In this document: positions 9,372-19,417 of the stretch, piece after piece | How positions within the stretch are numbered: position 1 is the first letter of the stretch | Layout: each line of letters begins with the position of its first letter | Assembly (NCBI GenBank): GCA_945902135.1 | Contig: CAMDMI010000003.1 | Span: forward strand, 1 to 36,444 | Length of the DNA stretch: 36,444 bases | From: Spirosoma fluviale | GTDB taxonomy: Bacteria; Bacteroidota; Bacteroidia; Cytophagales; Flexibacteraceae | Reading direction: 5' to 3' | The notes under the pieces: generated by a model | Told to the model about the DNA's origin: nothing | The model's input: the letters and a program-made list of their open reading frames with translations, nothing else | Database searches by the model: none | Position numbers and translations under genes: made by a program

Positions 9372-10556
9372 ATGGATTTCCACCTTTTCGAACTTTCGGC
9401 CAATGCAATGATGTTGCGGCCATTTACCTACACAAGACCGGTTGCCGAAATACGCGTCGGAATGCTCACCAGCAAAGAGCGCTGGGAGAAGCTGCTGTCT
9501 AAATCCATAAGTATATCCGGAAGCGGTCTCACAGAAAATTTGTGGCCGAGGCCTGCTGGACCTTGTTTGTATATCGATTCTGCCTGGGTGCCTTCGGAAG
9601 TTCATGCTTCAATGGTGAAGGAACTTCAGCCAGGACAGGCATTGTTTTGCGAAGACAGGTTACTGGCATGTAATTCTTTGGATGGATTTTCGCAATCACC
9701 TCAGGCAGATGATTTTCTGGATATTGAATATTTGCCGGATGCAATTCTAATCATCAGGCCCTGGGATATTTTTAGTTTAAATGGCAGAATTTTAAGAACA
9801 GATTTCGCATTGCTTACCAAAGGCAGGGTTTCTGCCGGTATTTCAGATCCTTTCTCTGTTGTTTACGGACCAGAAAATGTTTTTGTAGAAGAAGGTGCTG
9901 ATATAAAAGCATCGATTATCAATGCCCTTGATGGTCCAGTTTACATAGGAAAATATGCGCAGGTTCAGGAGGGCTCTATTTTAAAAGGGCCATTTGCACT
10001 TATGGACAATTCTGTTGTGAATATGGGCGCAAAAATTCGGCCGGATACAACTGTTGGACCTTATTGCAAGGTGGGTGGTGAAATCAACAATTCGGTTTTC
10101 TTTGGTTATAGCAACAAGGCCCATGATGGTTTTCTTGGGAACTCTGTGGTTGGTGAATGGTGCAATTTGGGTGCTGATACCAACAACAGCAACTTGAAAA
10201 ATAATTATGCTGTGGTAAAAACCTGGGGCCATGCCGAGGAAACCATGATTTCTACAGGTCTACAATTTTGTGGACTGCTAATGGGCGATCATTCAAAAGC
10301 AGGAATCAATTCTATGTTTAATACTGGAACGGTGGTCGATCCTTGTTGCAATCTATTTGATACTGGTTTTCCACCTACTTATGTTCCGCCCTTCACCTGG
10401 GGAAATGTGCATTCTGGCTTCGAAACTTATCGTTTTGATAAATTTCTAGAGGCTGAAGAAAAGGTGTTTTCCCGTAGAGGAAAAACCATAGAGGAGTCTT
10501 ATTCAAATTTGCTTCGGCATCTCTTCACCGAGTCAATTGGAGGATTCCGAATTTAG
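9372..10556 (+). CDS. GlmU-like putative sugar nucleotidyltransferase with left-handed beta-helix
   Basis: 394 aa from ATG 9372: 'MDFHLFELSANAMMLRPFTYTRPVAEIRVGMLTSKERWEKLL...GPVYIGKYAQVQEGSILKGPFALMDNSVVNMGAKI...GEWCNLGADTNNSNLKNNY'. Hexapeptide repeats. Confidence 0.88.
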   Translation: MDFHLFELSANAMMLRPFTYTRPVAEIRVGMLTSKERWEKLLSKSISISGSGLTENLWPRPAGPCLYIDSAWVPSEVHASMVKELQPGQALFCEDRLLACNSLDGFSQSPQADDFLDIEYLPDAILIIRPWDIFSLNGRILRTDFALLTKGRVSAGISDPFSVVYGPENVFVEEGADIKASIINALDGPVYIGKYAQVQEGSILKGPFALMDNSVVNMGAKIRPDTTVGPYCKVGGEINNSVFFGYSNKAHDGFLGNSVVGEWCNLGADTNNSNLKNNYAVVKTWGHAEETMISTGLQFCGLLMGDHSKAGINSMFNTGTVVDPCCNLFDTGFPPTYVPPFTWGNVHSGFETYRFDKFLEAEEKVFSRRGKTIEESYSNLLRHLFTESIGGFRI

Positions 10557-10592
10557 GTTATAAAATCCTTTTTTGTCAGGGGTTTAATAATA

Positions 10593-10620
10593 GAAAACCT
10601 CGCTTTGTGGCGAGGTTTTC
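10593..10620. terminator. Bidirectional hairpin terminator between the GlmU-like gene and pnp
   Basis: Perfect 11-bp arms GAAAACCTCGC / GCGAGGTTTTC with loop TTTGTG, between convergent genes. Confidence 0.85.
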
Positions 10621-10655
10621 TTGTGTGTGTGATTTTTAAAATTTTATCAGTTACC

Positions 10656-12803
10656 TCAATTTTCCTGCGAGGCGGGCCTTGGCTCTCTTGGAAGTAAAAC
10701 CTTCCTCGACAAGCGGTACTTGCCACTTTTCTTATCTACTTCGATAAGTTTCACCTGGATTTCTTCACCAATTTCCAGAACGCCTTCCATGTCTGGCAAA
10801 CGCTCCCACTTAATTTCAGAAATATGAAGCAAACCTTCTTTGCCAGGCATAAATTCTACGAAAGCGCCAAATGGCTGGATGGATTTAACTTTTCCAGTGT
10901 AGTTGTCGCCAACTGTTGGAACAGCTACAATACCACTTACCCACTTTACTGCTGCGTCGAGAACATCCTTATTGACTGCAAATATGGAAACTAGTCCACC
11001 TTCTGGAGTTTCTTCAATGTTGATGGTTGCACCTGTCTGGCGCTGAATTTCCTGAACAACCTTACCGCCTGGTCCGATTACTGCGCCAATCATTTCGCGC
11101 TCAATTTTCAAGGCTACAACACGAGGTGCTGAAGGCTTAAGATCAGGTTTTGGTGCTTCGATGGTTTTAGCCATCTCTCCAAGGATATGCAATCTACCGC
11201 GACGCGCCTGCTCAAGGGCTTCCTTTACGATTTCATACTTGAGACCATCTACTTTAAGGTCCATTTGGGTTGCGGTAATACCTTTTGCAGTACCAGCAAC
11301 TTTAAAATCCATGTCACCAAGGTGGTCTTCATCTCCAAGAATATCGGAAAGGACCGCGTAGCGACCTGTTTTGGTATCTGTAATTAAGCCCATTGCAATA
11401 CCTGCAACCGAAGCTGAGACATTTAATCCAGAATCCATCAGGGCCATGCTGCCTGCGCAAACTGTAGCCATGGAGGATGAACCATTTGATTCAAGGATGT
11501 CGGATACAATACGGATTGTATATGGATTTTCATCCTGCTTTGGAAGCACCTTTTTAAGCGCTCTGAAAGCAAGATTTCCATGACCAACTTCGCGACGACC
11601 TGGTCCACGGTTTGGTTTTACTTCTCCAGTTGAGAAACCAGGGAAGTTATAATGAAGCATAAATTTGTTGTAACCTGAACGCATTGCCGAATCAATCATT
11701 TGCTCGTCAAGCTTTGTTCCTAATGTTACAGTTGTAAGCGATTGCGTTTCACCACGGCTGAAAATGGCTGATCCATGGGCCGAAGGAAGATAATCCACTT
11801 CTGTCCAAATTGGGCGTACCTGATCAAGTTTGCGTCCGTCAAGGCGGATACGCTCATCCATAACCGCATTTCTCATGGCATCTTTTTCGATGTCATGGTA
11901 ATAGGTTTTAATTAAAGATGATTTAGAAGAAGCAAATTCTGGATCGAGTGTGGCTACAAACTCATCTACGATTGCAGCAAAACGAACTTTACGCTCATTT
12001 TTATTGGCAAGTCCAGCTTTGGCCACTTCATATACTTTGTTATAAAGTGCTTCGGTCAGGCGGGTTTTTAATTCCTCGTCATGTGTTTCATGCTTGTAAG
12101 AGAATTTCTCCTCTTTACCAGCTTTTTTCATCAACTCAATTTGAGCGGCACATTGCACCTTAATTTCTTCATGGGCGAAAATGATGGCTTCAAGCATTAG
12201 CTCTTCACTTACTTCATTCATTTCACCTTCAACCATCAGGATGTCTTTTCCTGTGCCGGCTACGATTAGTTCCAGTTCGGCTTTCTCGATTTGTGCAGAA
12301 GTTGGGTTGGTAATGAATTTACCTTCGTGCATAATCACACGTACTTCGGAAATTGGCCCATTAAAAGGAACATCTGAAACCATAATGGCAGCTGAAGCGG
12401 CCAAACCAGCCAAAGCATCAGGCATCGCATCATGATCCGCAGAAATCATCTGTATGTTAACCTGAATTTCAGCGTGGAAATCACTAGGAAAAATTGGGCG
12501 AAGGGCCCTATCAACCAATCGGGAAACCAAAATCTCATAATCAGAAAGCCTGCCTTCACGACGAAGAAATCCACCAGGAATTTTTCCGGCGGATGCAAAT
12601 TTTTCCTGATAATCAACAGAAAGCGGAAGAAAATCAATTCCCTCTTTGTGTGTTTTGTTTGCCACAACGGTGGCAAGAAGCATGGTATTGCCCATGCGCA
12701 GAACTACTGAACCGCTGGCTTGTTTTGCCAACACACCAGTTTCTATCGTTATTTCCCGGCCATCCTTTAGGAGAATGGTCTGGACAATCGGAGTCGGTTT
12801 CAT
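10656..12803 (-). CDS. pnp: Polyribonucleotide nucleotidyltransferase (PNPase)
   Basis: '[39 protein letters not shown]', KH domain '[21 protein letters not shown]' and S1 domain '[30 protein letters not shown]'. Confidence 0.98.
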   Translation of the reverse strand: MKPTPIVQTILLKDGREITIETGVLAKQASGSVVLRMGNTMLLATVVANKTHKEGIDFLPLSVDYQEKFASAGKIPGGFLRREGRLSDYEILVSRLVDRALRPIFPSDFHAEIQVNIQMISADHDAMPDALAGLAASAAIMVSDVPFNGPISEVRVIMHEGKFITNPTSAQIEKAELELIVAGTGKDILMVEGEMNEVSEELMLEAIIFAHEEIKVQCAAQIELMKKAGKEEKFSYKHETHDEELKTRLTEALYNKVYEVAKAGLANKNERKVRFAAIVDEFVATLDPEFASSKSSLIKTYYHDIEKDAMRNAVMDERIRLDGRKLDQVRPIWTEVDYLPSAHGSAIFSRGETQSLTTVTLGTKLDEQMIDSAMRSGYNKFMLHYNFPGFSTGEVKPNRGPGRREVGHGNLAFRALKKVLPKQDENPYTIRIVSDILESNGSSSMATVCAGSMALMDSGLNVSASVAGIAMGLITDTKTGRYAVLSDILGDEDHLGDMDFKVAGTAKGITATQMDLKVDGLKYEIVKEALEQARRGRLHILGEMAKTIEAPKPDLKPSAPRVVALKIEREMIGAVIGPGGKVVQEIQRQTGATINIEETPEGGLVSIFAVNKDVLDAAVKWVSGIVAVPTVGDNYTGKVKSIQPFGAFVEFMPGKEGLLHISEIKWERLPDMEGVLEIGEEIQVKLIEVDKKSGKYRLSRKVLLPREPRPASQEN

Positions 12804-12884
12804 TTTAAGAATTTATTGAATCAAGGAAAAAAGAAATAGGGGAATCCTAAAAAAGGCTTCCCCTTGCAATGGAATACAGGAAAA

Positions 12885-13160
12885 TTACTTCCTGATATTG
12901 AGGTCCGCAATGATGCGACGGTAGCGATTAAGGTCTACCTTTTGAAGGTAGTTAAGGAACCGGCGACGCTTTCCAACCAATTTAAGAAGACTTAATTTGG
13001 TATCGTGATCTTTCTTATTGATCTTTAAATGCTCAGTCAAGTGGTTGATTCTGTGCGTGAAAAGTGCAATCTGAGACTCTGGAGAGCCGGTATCAGCATC
13101 TGATTTGTTGAACCCTTTGTCCTTGAAAATCTGCTTTTTTACTTCTGCTGTAAGGTACAT
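12885..13160 (-). CDS. rpsO: 30S ribosomal protein S15
   Basis: 'DTGSPESQIALFTHRINHLTEHLKINKKDHDTKLSLLKLVGKRRRFLNYLQ'; classic rpsO-pnp order. Confidence 0.97.
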   Translation of the reverse strand: MYLTAEVKKQIFKDKGFNKSDADTGSPESQIALFTHRINHLTEHLKINKKDHDTKLSLLKLVGKRRRFLNYLQKVDLNRYRRIIADLNIRK

Positions 13161-13228
13161 CTCTTTATTATTTCGGGGTGCAAAGTAAAAATTTTCCCTT
13201 CAATAATCAAAGCCTCAATTCAAAAATA

Positions 13229-14182
13229 TCAACATCGCTTACCCAAGTCCGAATAGGCGCTCTTCAAATCTGAAAGCAGTGTTGCGAAAATGTCTTTTAC
13301 AGGCTCTATTTTCCTGATATAAGCAGCATTCTGACCGATTTCAAGTTCTCCTTCTTCTAAGTTGCCTTCAAACATTCCTTTCTTGGCTCTTGCTCTGCCG
13401 AGGAGCTGCTCCAGTTCTTCTTTGCTTGCCCCTAGACTTTCTGCTTTTTCAACCGCTTTTGAAAAGGTAGAATTAAGTAATCTTACTGGGTGCAGGGACT
13501 TGAGTAATAATTTTGTATCGCCTTCTGCCGAATTAATCGCAAGATTTTTAAAGTTCGAGTGTGCTGATGATTCCTCACTTAATGCAAATAAGCTTCCAAT
13601 TTGAACTCCATCCGCACCCAATGCCATGGCTCCTAAAATGGAGTGGCCAGAATATACGCCGCCCGCAGCAGCCAATGGCAATTGGCTGACACTTCGAACC
13701 GCCGGAATCAGGTTGAAGGTGGTTATTTCTTCACGGCCATTATGGCCTCCTGCTTCAAATCCCTCCGCAATCAATCCATCTACTCCTGCCTCCTCGGCCT
13801 TTCTTGCAAATTTTTGTGAGGCCACTACATGCAATACTGTGCAACCCATTTCTTTGAATAAGGGTGTCCAGATTTTAGGATTGCCTGCCGATGTAATGAT
13901 AATTTTGATTTCTTCCTCTCTGATGATGCCAATCAGTTGTTCGAGATCAGCGTAAAGAAGCGGTAAGTTCACACCAAATGGTTTGTTGGTGGCGGCTTTG
14001 CACTTTTGGATGTGTTCTCTGAAAACCTCGGGATACATAGAGCCCGCACCAATGATTCCAAGTCCACCCTGGTTTGAAACGGCAGATGCCAGACGCCATC
14101 CTGAACACCAGATCATGCCTCCTTGAATGATTGGATATTGTATACCAAGAAGTTTGCAAAGGCGGTTTTGGGAGAAGTCCAT
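13229..14182 (-). CDS. Nitronate monooxygenase / FMN-dependent 2-nitropropane dioxygenase family
   Basis: 'LLGIQYPIIQGGMIWCSGWRLASAVSNQGGLGIIGAG', 'LIAEGFEAGGHNG', 'AAGGVYSGHSILGAMALGADGVQIGS'. ATG at 14182 preferred over the TTG at 14203. Confidence 0.88.
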   Translation of the reverse strand: MDFSQNRLCKLLGIQYPIIQGGMIWCSGWRLASAVSNQGGLGIIGAGSMYPEVFREHIQKCKAATNKPFGVNLPLLYADLEQLIGIIREEEIKIIITSAGNPKIWTPLFKEMGCTVLHVVASQKFARKAEEAGVDGLIAEGFEAGGHNGREEITTFNLIPAVRSVSQLPLAAAGGVYSGHSILGAMALGADGVQIGSLFALSEESSAHSNFKNLAINSAEGDTKLLLKSLHPVRLLNSTFSKAVEKAESLGASKEELEQLLGRARAKKGMFEGNLEEGELEIGQNAAYIRKIEPVKDIFATLLSDLKSAYSDLGKRC

Positions 14183-14282
14183 GCTGAGAAATTTTGCACG
14201 CAATGTAAAGCAAAATCAAAAATCAGTTTGACTTCCTTGGGCAATTGAATGTGAAATCCTGACTTTTGATACGGTTTAAAAC

Positions 14283-14318
14283 AAAAACCCCCCGCATTCT
14301 TCTGAAAGCTGGGGGTTT
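14283..14318 (-). terminator. Rho-independent terminator downstream of the RNase E/G gene
   Basis: On the reverse strand, AAACCCCCAGC...GCGGGGGGTTTTTG: stem followed by a T-run. Confidence 0.8.
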
Positions 14319-14345
14319 CTCTGATCCCGATGGGACACGGATTGC

Positions 14346-15905
14346 TTATTCGATTTCGATTTGCTCGCCGGCTTTGTTGCGAAACTGGTAGTCCAGAATG
14401 CCAAGTGAACTGTCTTTCTCCAGGTTAATCCAGCGCTTATATTTCACAAACCATTGAAATCTTTTTGAGTAGATCCCCTGGGTATAGAATGCGTGGAGAT
14501 AAGGGTGTACCGCCAGAGTAAGTCTGGGCTCATTTTGCTTCCGCATAATGAAGTCAAGATTTGCCTCAATGGTTTCACCAATATTTAGACTGGAGCTGAT
14601 GGTACCCGTTCCGTTACAGGTTGGGCAGGTTTCAAGTGTACTTACAGCAATGTCTGGCCTTACCCGCTGGCGGGTAATCTGCATTATTCCGAATTTGGAA
14701 AGAGGCAGAACAGTGTGCTTGGCACGCTCAGTTGCCATTTCATCTTTCAGAAGGTCATAGATTACCTTTCGGTTGTCTATGTTTTTCATGTCGATAAAAT
14801 CGATGCAGATTATTCCACCCAAATCCCGAAGGCGTAATTGTCTCGCAATTTCCTTGGCGGCTTCTTTGTTTACATTGAGAGCAGTGGTTTCCTGATTGGC
14901 GTTGTCGGCTTTATTGGCCGAGCTTCCGCTGTTCACATCAATTACATGAAGCGCTTCGGTATGCTCAATTATCAGATATCCTCCGCTTGGCAGGCTAACA
15001 GTTTTTCCGAAGGACAACTTCAATTGCTTCTCCACATTCCGAGCCTCAAAAATTTTCGTTTTTCCTTGATAAAGTTTGAGGATGCCTTCTTTGTCTGGTT
15101 CAACAGACATGATGTACTCCCGAATTTCGTCGTAGATTTCTTTGGAATCAACTGTAACCGAATCGAAATTTTCATTCAGAACATCTCTGAGTAGGGCAGA
15201 AGCCTTTCCCATTTCTCCGATAACTTTATCCTTGGGATTGGCAAGACGAAGGTTCTTCATCCCTTCTTCCCAATTATTTATCAGGGTTCTGAGGTCTTTT
15301 TCGAGTTCGGCAGAATCCTTGTTTGCGGCAACTGTACGAATGATTACACCAAAATTATTTGGCTTAATAGACTGTACCAGTTTGAGCAACCTTTGTCTTT
15401 CTTCCTTTTCCACAATCTTCTTAGAGATACTTATGGAGTTGGAGAAAGGTACAAGCACTACATAGCGTCCTGGAAGTGAAATTTCACAGGAAAGCCGGGG
15501 CCCCTTACTTGAAATCGGTTCCTTTGCGACTTGCACAAGAACTTGCTGTCCCTTTGTGAGCACCTGATCGATTTTGCCCAACTTATCAATGTCGGGTTCA
15601 TTCTTAAAGTTGCTCAGTTTGTAGGAAGCATTCTTCTGTGTCTGAATTGCTTTCGAAAACTTGTTGAGCGAGTTTATCTGGGGTCCCAGGTCAAGGTAGT
15701 GCAAAAAGGCATCCTTTTCGTAGCCAACGTCCACGAAAGCGGCATTTAGACCCGGGGAAACCTTTTTGACGACGCCCAGATAAACCTCTCCTACCACAAA
15801 ACTGGATCCGCTTTCCTCGTAATGAAACTCGGCAAGACGGCCGTCTTGTAGCAATGCAATCCGATAACCTTTGGGAGCAGAACTGATTATTAGTTCATTA
15901 CTCAA
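14346..15905 (-). CDS. rng: Ribonuclease E/G family
   Basis: 'AAFVDVGYEKDAFLHYLDLG', 'GGYLIIEHTEALHVIDVNSG', 'LGGIICIDFIDM', 'CPTCNGTG' zinc-link motif. Confidence 0.95.
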   Translation of the reverse strand: MSNELIISSAPKGYRIALLQDGRLAEFHYEESGSSFVVGEVYLGVVKKVSPGLNAAFVDVGYEKDAFLHYLDLGPQINSLNKFSKAIQTQKNASYKLSNFKNEPDIDKLGKIDQVLTKGQQVLVQVAKEPISSKGPRLSCEISLPGRYVVLVPFSNSISISKKIVEKEERQRLLKLVQSIKPNNFGVIIRTVAANKDSAELEKDLRTLINNWEEGMKNLRLANPKDKVIGEMGKASALLRDVLNENFDSVTVDSKEIYDEIREYIMSVEPDKEGILKLYQGKTKIFEARNVEKQLKLSFGKTVSLPSGGYLIIEHTEALHVIDVNSGSSANKADNANQETTALNVNKEAAKEIARQLRLRDLGGIICIDFIDMKNIDNRKVIYDLLKDEMATERAKHTVLPLSKFGIMQITRQRVRPDIAVSTLETCPTCNGTGTISSSLNIGETIEANLDFIMRKQNEPRLTLAVHPYLHAFYTQGIYSKRFQWFVKYKRWINLEKDSSLGILDYQFRNKAGEQIEIE

Positions 15906-15932
15906 AATTCCAAATGTTTAACGGTGAATGGC

Positions 15933-16022
15933 TTACTTTTTCTTGTGACGATTTTTACGAAGTCTCTTTTTTCGCTTGTGTGTCGCAATCTTGTGTCTTT
16001 TTCTTTTCTTACCGCAAGGCAT
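15933..16022 (-). CDS. Very small basic AURKAIP1/COX24 (mS38-like) protein, 29 aa
   Basis: My translation: MPCGKKRKRHKIATHKRKKRLRKNRHKKK*. It matches the small basic COX24-domain proteins I recall from Bacteroidota. Below the ORF-track length cutoff. Confidence 0.85.
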   Translation of the reverse strand: MPCGKKRKRHKIATHKRKKRLRKNRHKKK

Positions 16023-16051
16023 AGTGTTAAAGAATTAAGTTGTAAATACTT

Positions 16052-16885
16052 TTATTCAAGTTGTTTCAGTAATTCCTCGAATGAGGCTTTGCTGTCATCT
16101 TCTTTTGCTAACCTGTAACCGGCACGGGCCGCTTCCAGGGCTTCTTTTTTCTTCCCGGCCTGCAAAAGCGAGCTGGAAAGATAAAACCAGGAATTCACAT
16201 TCTCCGATTCCAGGCTAAGTACCTTTCTGAATCTGTCTACGGCTTTTTCATATTGGCCGCTTTGGAACGAAAGAACACCAAGCTGATAGGCAACATAAAC
16301 ATTGTCGGGGTTCTCGCTGGCGATTTCCCGCAATTTCAGAATGCCTTTCATCGGGGTAGGTGAATTTACCCAGGTCATTGCTGCCTTTGCTTGTGCTTCG
16401 GCATATTTCGGGTTTTTTCGGTCTACAGTTGAAAGTAACTTTCTGACCTTGTCACCCGTAGCTTCCAATTTTGAAGGACTGGTAGAAAATGCCAGAGCTT
16501 CAAAATAGGCGGAACCTGCTTCAAATTCGAGATGTCTGGAAGGATCCATTTTCATCGAATTTTCAAACCACGCTCCTGCGCTGTCGTATTGCTTGCCTTT
16601 CAGGAAGGCTTTTGCTAATTTTTCTCCTGAAACGGCCAAATCTCGTTCAACACTTTTACCGGACATGCTGTTGCGGATTTCGGAAATTTCTTTTTCCGTG
16701 GCAGCATCTGGTTTGTGTAGTTCAGGCAATGATTCTTTTCCTTGGTTTTCCTCAGGTTTGCTTGTGGTTTTTGATGAAACTTCTGCAGGCTTGTTGCTTA
16801 CAACCGACTTGGGCAGAAAGAACAGGCCCGAGGCGACTGCGGAGGAAAAAATAAAGCCCAGAATCAAATTTCGTCTGACTGTCAT
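16052..16885 (-). CDS. Tetratricopeptide repeat protein with N-terminal membrane anchor/signal
   Basis: N-terminal hydrophobic segment, then TPR-type repeats 'AYQLGVLSFQSGQYEKAVDRFRKVLSLESENVNSWFYLSSSLLQAGKKKEALEAARAGYRLA'. Confidence 0.85.
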   Translation of the reverse strand: MTVRRNLILGFIFSSAVASGLFFLPKSVVSNKPAEVSSKTTSKPEENQGKESLPELHKPDAATEKEISEIRNSMSGKSVERDLAVSGEKLAKAFLKGKQYDSAGAWFENSMKMDPSRHLEFEAGSAYFEALAFSTSPSKLEATGDKVRKLLSTVDRKNPKYAEAQAKAAMTWVNSPTPMKGILKLREIASENPDNVYVAYQLGVLSFQSGQYEKAVDRFRKVLSLESENVNSWFYLSSSLLQAGKKKEALEAARAGYRLAKEDDSKASFEELLKQLE

Positions 16886-16927
16886 CCGACTAATAAAAGA
16901 TTCAAGGCTTTATTCAGGATAAAATCA

Positions 16928-17230
16928 TTATTTAATATGAATTGAAGTCTTAATCATGGAGACAAACTCCTTGGCTGGCTTGAAGCTTGGCACGAAATGA
17001 GCCGGGATGATCATAGGCTCGCCTTTTTCGCCTTTGCGAATAACTTTCCGTGCGACTTTCTGAGCTCTTTTCTTGTTTACAAAACTTCCAAAGCCACGAA
17101 CATAAATGTTGTCGCCATTGGCCATTGAGCCTTTAACCACTTCAAAGAATTTTTCAATTGTTGCTGATACATCAGCTTTTTCGATGCCCGTCTTGGCAGC
17201 GATTTCAGAGATTACTTCTGCTTTTGTCAC
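16928..17230 (-). CDS. HU/IHF family DNA-binding protein
   Basis: 'MTKAEVISEIAAKTGIEKADVSATIEKFFEVVKGSMANGDNIYVRGFGSFVNKKRAQKVARK...IPAHFVPSFKPAKEF'. Confidence 0.95.
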   Translation of the reverse strand: MTKAEVISEIAAKTGIEKADVSATIEKFFEVVKGSMANGDNIYVRGFGSFVNKKRAQKVARKVIRKGEKGEPMIIPAHFVPSFKPAKEFVSMIKTSIHIK

Positions 17231-17285
17231 CGGAGTATGAATTAAATTTTACTTAAACGATTCGAAATCAAAAATTTCGGGGTCG

Positions 17286-17293
17286 CAAAGGTA
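17286..17293 (-). promoter_or_regulatory. Putative -7 box (TACCTTTG) upstream of the HU gene
   Basis: Reverse-strand exact TAnnTTTG match, 55 bp upstream of the HU start. Confidence 0.5.
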
Positions 17294-17375
17294 ACAAACC
17301 AATTTTAATTTTAAAATTTTCTACAAGATTTGGAGGTTTAGTTTTGCGATGGATTTTAATTCATCAAATTTCTGA

Positions 17376-18443
17376 ATGAGTAGTTTTTCTGAATCTTTAA
17401 TCGCATGGTTTCAGGTTAATGCCCGTGAATTGCCCTGGCGACAAACCCGCGATCCATATCGCATCTGGATTTCTGAGGTAATTCTGCAGCAGACCCGTGT
17501 GGCTCAGGGAACAGCTTATTACCACAGATTTTTAGAACGCTTCCCCAATCTTTCTGACTTGGCTTTTGCCGCAGAAGAAGATGTTCTCAGCCTTTGGCAG
17601 GGTTTGGGTTATTATTCAAGGGCAAGAAATCTGCATGCCGCGGCAAAGTTCGTTCAAACTGAAAGGAACGGTGATTTTCCTCCCAATTTCAAGGAATTGC
17701 TTGCTTTGAAAGGGGTAGGCACTTATACGGCGGCGGCAATTGCTGCTTTTGCATATGGTGAAAATGTGCCTGTGGTGGATGGAAATGTGATGCGGGTTTT
17801 TTGCAGGTATTTTGGCATTCACGAGGATGTTCGTCTGCCTGCTACCATGGAGCTGGTCAGGTCTTACGCGGCTCAATTGTTGCCAACTGGAAAGTCATGG
17901 GAGTTTAACCAGGCCATTATGGAATTGGGTGCTTTGGTTTGTACACCATCTTCGCCCTCATGCGCCACTTGCCCTGTGGCAATGGATTGTTTTTCTAGGA
18001 AAAATGCCCTGCAGGCAAAGCTCCCCTTTAAGAGCAAAGCCAAATCAAAACGAATCAGGCATTTTAATTACCTGTTGCTTGAACATGATGGTTTTTTTGC
18101 TTTCAAAAGAAGGGGAGAAGGCGACATCTGGGAAGGTTTGTTTGAACCCATCCTCTCAGAATCTGAGAAGCCATTTTCGAGTCCGGGTGATTTTGATTTT
18201 CTCAATCCTGCGGATTCAAATTTTCGGATTGAATCGTTCTTACTTCCTTCGGAAAAACATATTCTTACCCACCAGGAATTGCATATCCATGTATGCGTTT
18301 CAAGGCTAAGCAAACGCCATGAAGAAGAAGGTTTGCGCTGGGTTTCAGGCACTCAGCTTTCAGACTTACCGAAGCCAATAATTTTTTCTAAAATCATCAG
18401 CAAGGCCCGATCTTCTCCATTATATTTGGTCTTTCATCAATAA
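17376..18443 (+). CDS. mutY: A/G-specific adenine glycosylase
   Basis: 'EVILQQTRVAQGTAYYHRFLERFP', 'LWQGLGYYSRARNLH', 'VPVVDGNVMRVFCRY', Fe-S loop 'CTPSSPSCATCPVAMDC'. Confidence 0.96.
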   Translation: MSSFSESLIAWFQVNARELPWRQTRDPYRIWISEVILQQTRVAQGTAYYHRFLERFPNLSDLAFAAEEDVLSLWQGLGYYSRARNLHAAAKFVQTERNGDFPPNFKELLALKGVGTYTAAAIAAFAYGENVPVVDGNVMRVFCRYFGIHEDVRLPATMELVRSYAAQLLPTGKSWEFNQAIMELGALVCTPSSPSCATCPVAMDCFSRKNALQAKLPFKSKAKSKRIRHFNYLLLEHDGFFAFKRRGEGDIWEGLFEPILSESEKPFSSPGDFDFLNPADSNFRIESFLLPSEKHILTHQELHIHVCVSRLSKRHEEEGLRWVSGTQLSDLPKPIIFSKIISKARSSPLYLVFHQ

Positions 18444-18448
18444 AATTT

Positions 18449-18910
18449 ATGGCAAGTTATAACAAGATAACCCTGGTGGGAAATGTCGGCCGTGACCCTG
18501 AACTAAAGGTTGTAGGCAATTCCAAAGTAGTAGATTTTTCCATCGCAATTAATGAGCCTGCCCGTGGCCAGAACCCTGAAAAGACCGAATGGTATCGTGT
18601 GAGTTTCTGGGACCGCAAAGCGGAAATTATTGCGCAGTATGTAAAAAAGGGAACCCAGATTTTGGTTGAAGGCAAGCTGTCGGTTCGTACTTACTTGGAT
18701 AATACACAAAAAGAGCGGTATGCGCTTGAAGTTTCAGGATTGGATTTTGTATTGTTGGGTAGCAAAGTTGGTGGTGAAGAATCTGAGTCTGCGGGTGCTT
18801 TCCAGAGAAGGGAAAATGGCCAATCAGCTCCGGTAACTTCTGCTCCAGTGGCTGCTTCCAATCTAGTTAGTTTGCCTTCCAACAGTACGGAAGACGATTT
18901 GCCTTTTTAA
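18449..18910 (+). CDS. ssb: Single-stranded DNA-binding protein
   Basis: 'YNKITLVGNVGRDPELKVVGNSKVVDFSIAINE...TEWYRVSFWDRKAEIIAQYVKKGTQILVEGKL', acidic tail 'EDDLPF'. Confidence 0.97.
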   Translation: MASYNKITLVGNVGRDPELKVVGNSKVVDFSIAINEPARGQNPEKTEWYRVSFWDRKAEIIAQYVKKGTQILVEGKLSVRTYLDNTQKERYALEVSGLDFVLLGSKVGGEESESAGAFQRRENGQSAPVTSAPVAASNLVSLPSNSTEDDLPF

Positions 18911-18951
18911 AAATCAATCATTAATAACCGGTAAAACCCGAATGTTTTCAG

Positions 18952-19362
18952 ATGGAAGATAAGAAAGATAAATTGGTTTCCGCCATCCGCCGGGCTGCTG
19001 ACAACATCAGCGCAGGTGATGGCTACGAATGGGGCCACATGGGCCGCTGTAATTGTGGCCATCTTGCCAGAGAGCTTACATCACTTTCTGCTGCCGATAT
19101 CCAGCGCTATGCCATGGAAAAGAGTGGTGATTGGGCCGATCAGGTTCTGGACTTTTGTCCCACCAGCGGGATGACGATGGATTGGTTGATTTCGGAACTT
19201 TCCAATTATGGATTAAGTCACAGAGATTTAATTGATTTGGAAAGGCTCAGCAATATCGAAGTTCTCGAAAAAGCAGGTACTCACTCATTATGTAAGAACA
19301 AGGCCGCTGATGTCGCCCATTATATGAATACCTGGGCGGGAATGCTGGAAGTCGAATCCTAA
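18952..19362 (+). CDS. Conserved Bacteroidota hypothetical protein with 'GRCNCGHLA' motif
   Basis: 136-aa ORF 'YEWGHMGRCNCGHLARELTSLS...DWADQVLDFCPTSGMTMDWLISELSNYGLSHRDLIDLERLSN'. I recall similar uncharacterised proteins in the phylum. Confidence 0.8.
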   Translation: MEDKKDKLVSAIRRAADNISAGDGYEWGHMGRCNCGHLARELTSLSAADIQRYAMEKSGDWADQVLDFCPTSGMTMDWLISELSNYGLSHRDLIDLERLSNIEVLEKAGTHSLCKNKAADVAHYMNTWAGMLEVES

Positions 19363-19385
19363 AAAAAACAGAAATCGAATATCAA

Positions 19386-19417
19386 GGGGGCTTCCAGTTT
19401 TGGAGGCCCTTTTTTTA
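19386..19417 (+). terminator. Rho-independent terminator
   Basis: GGGGGCTTCCA-GTTT-TGGAGGCCCT (with G-U pairs) followed by TTTTTTT. Confidence 0.75.
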
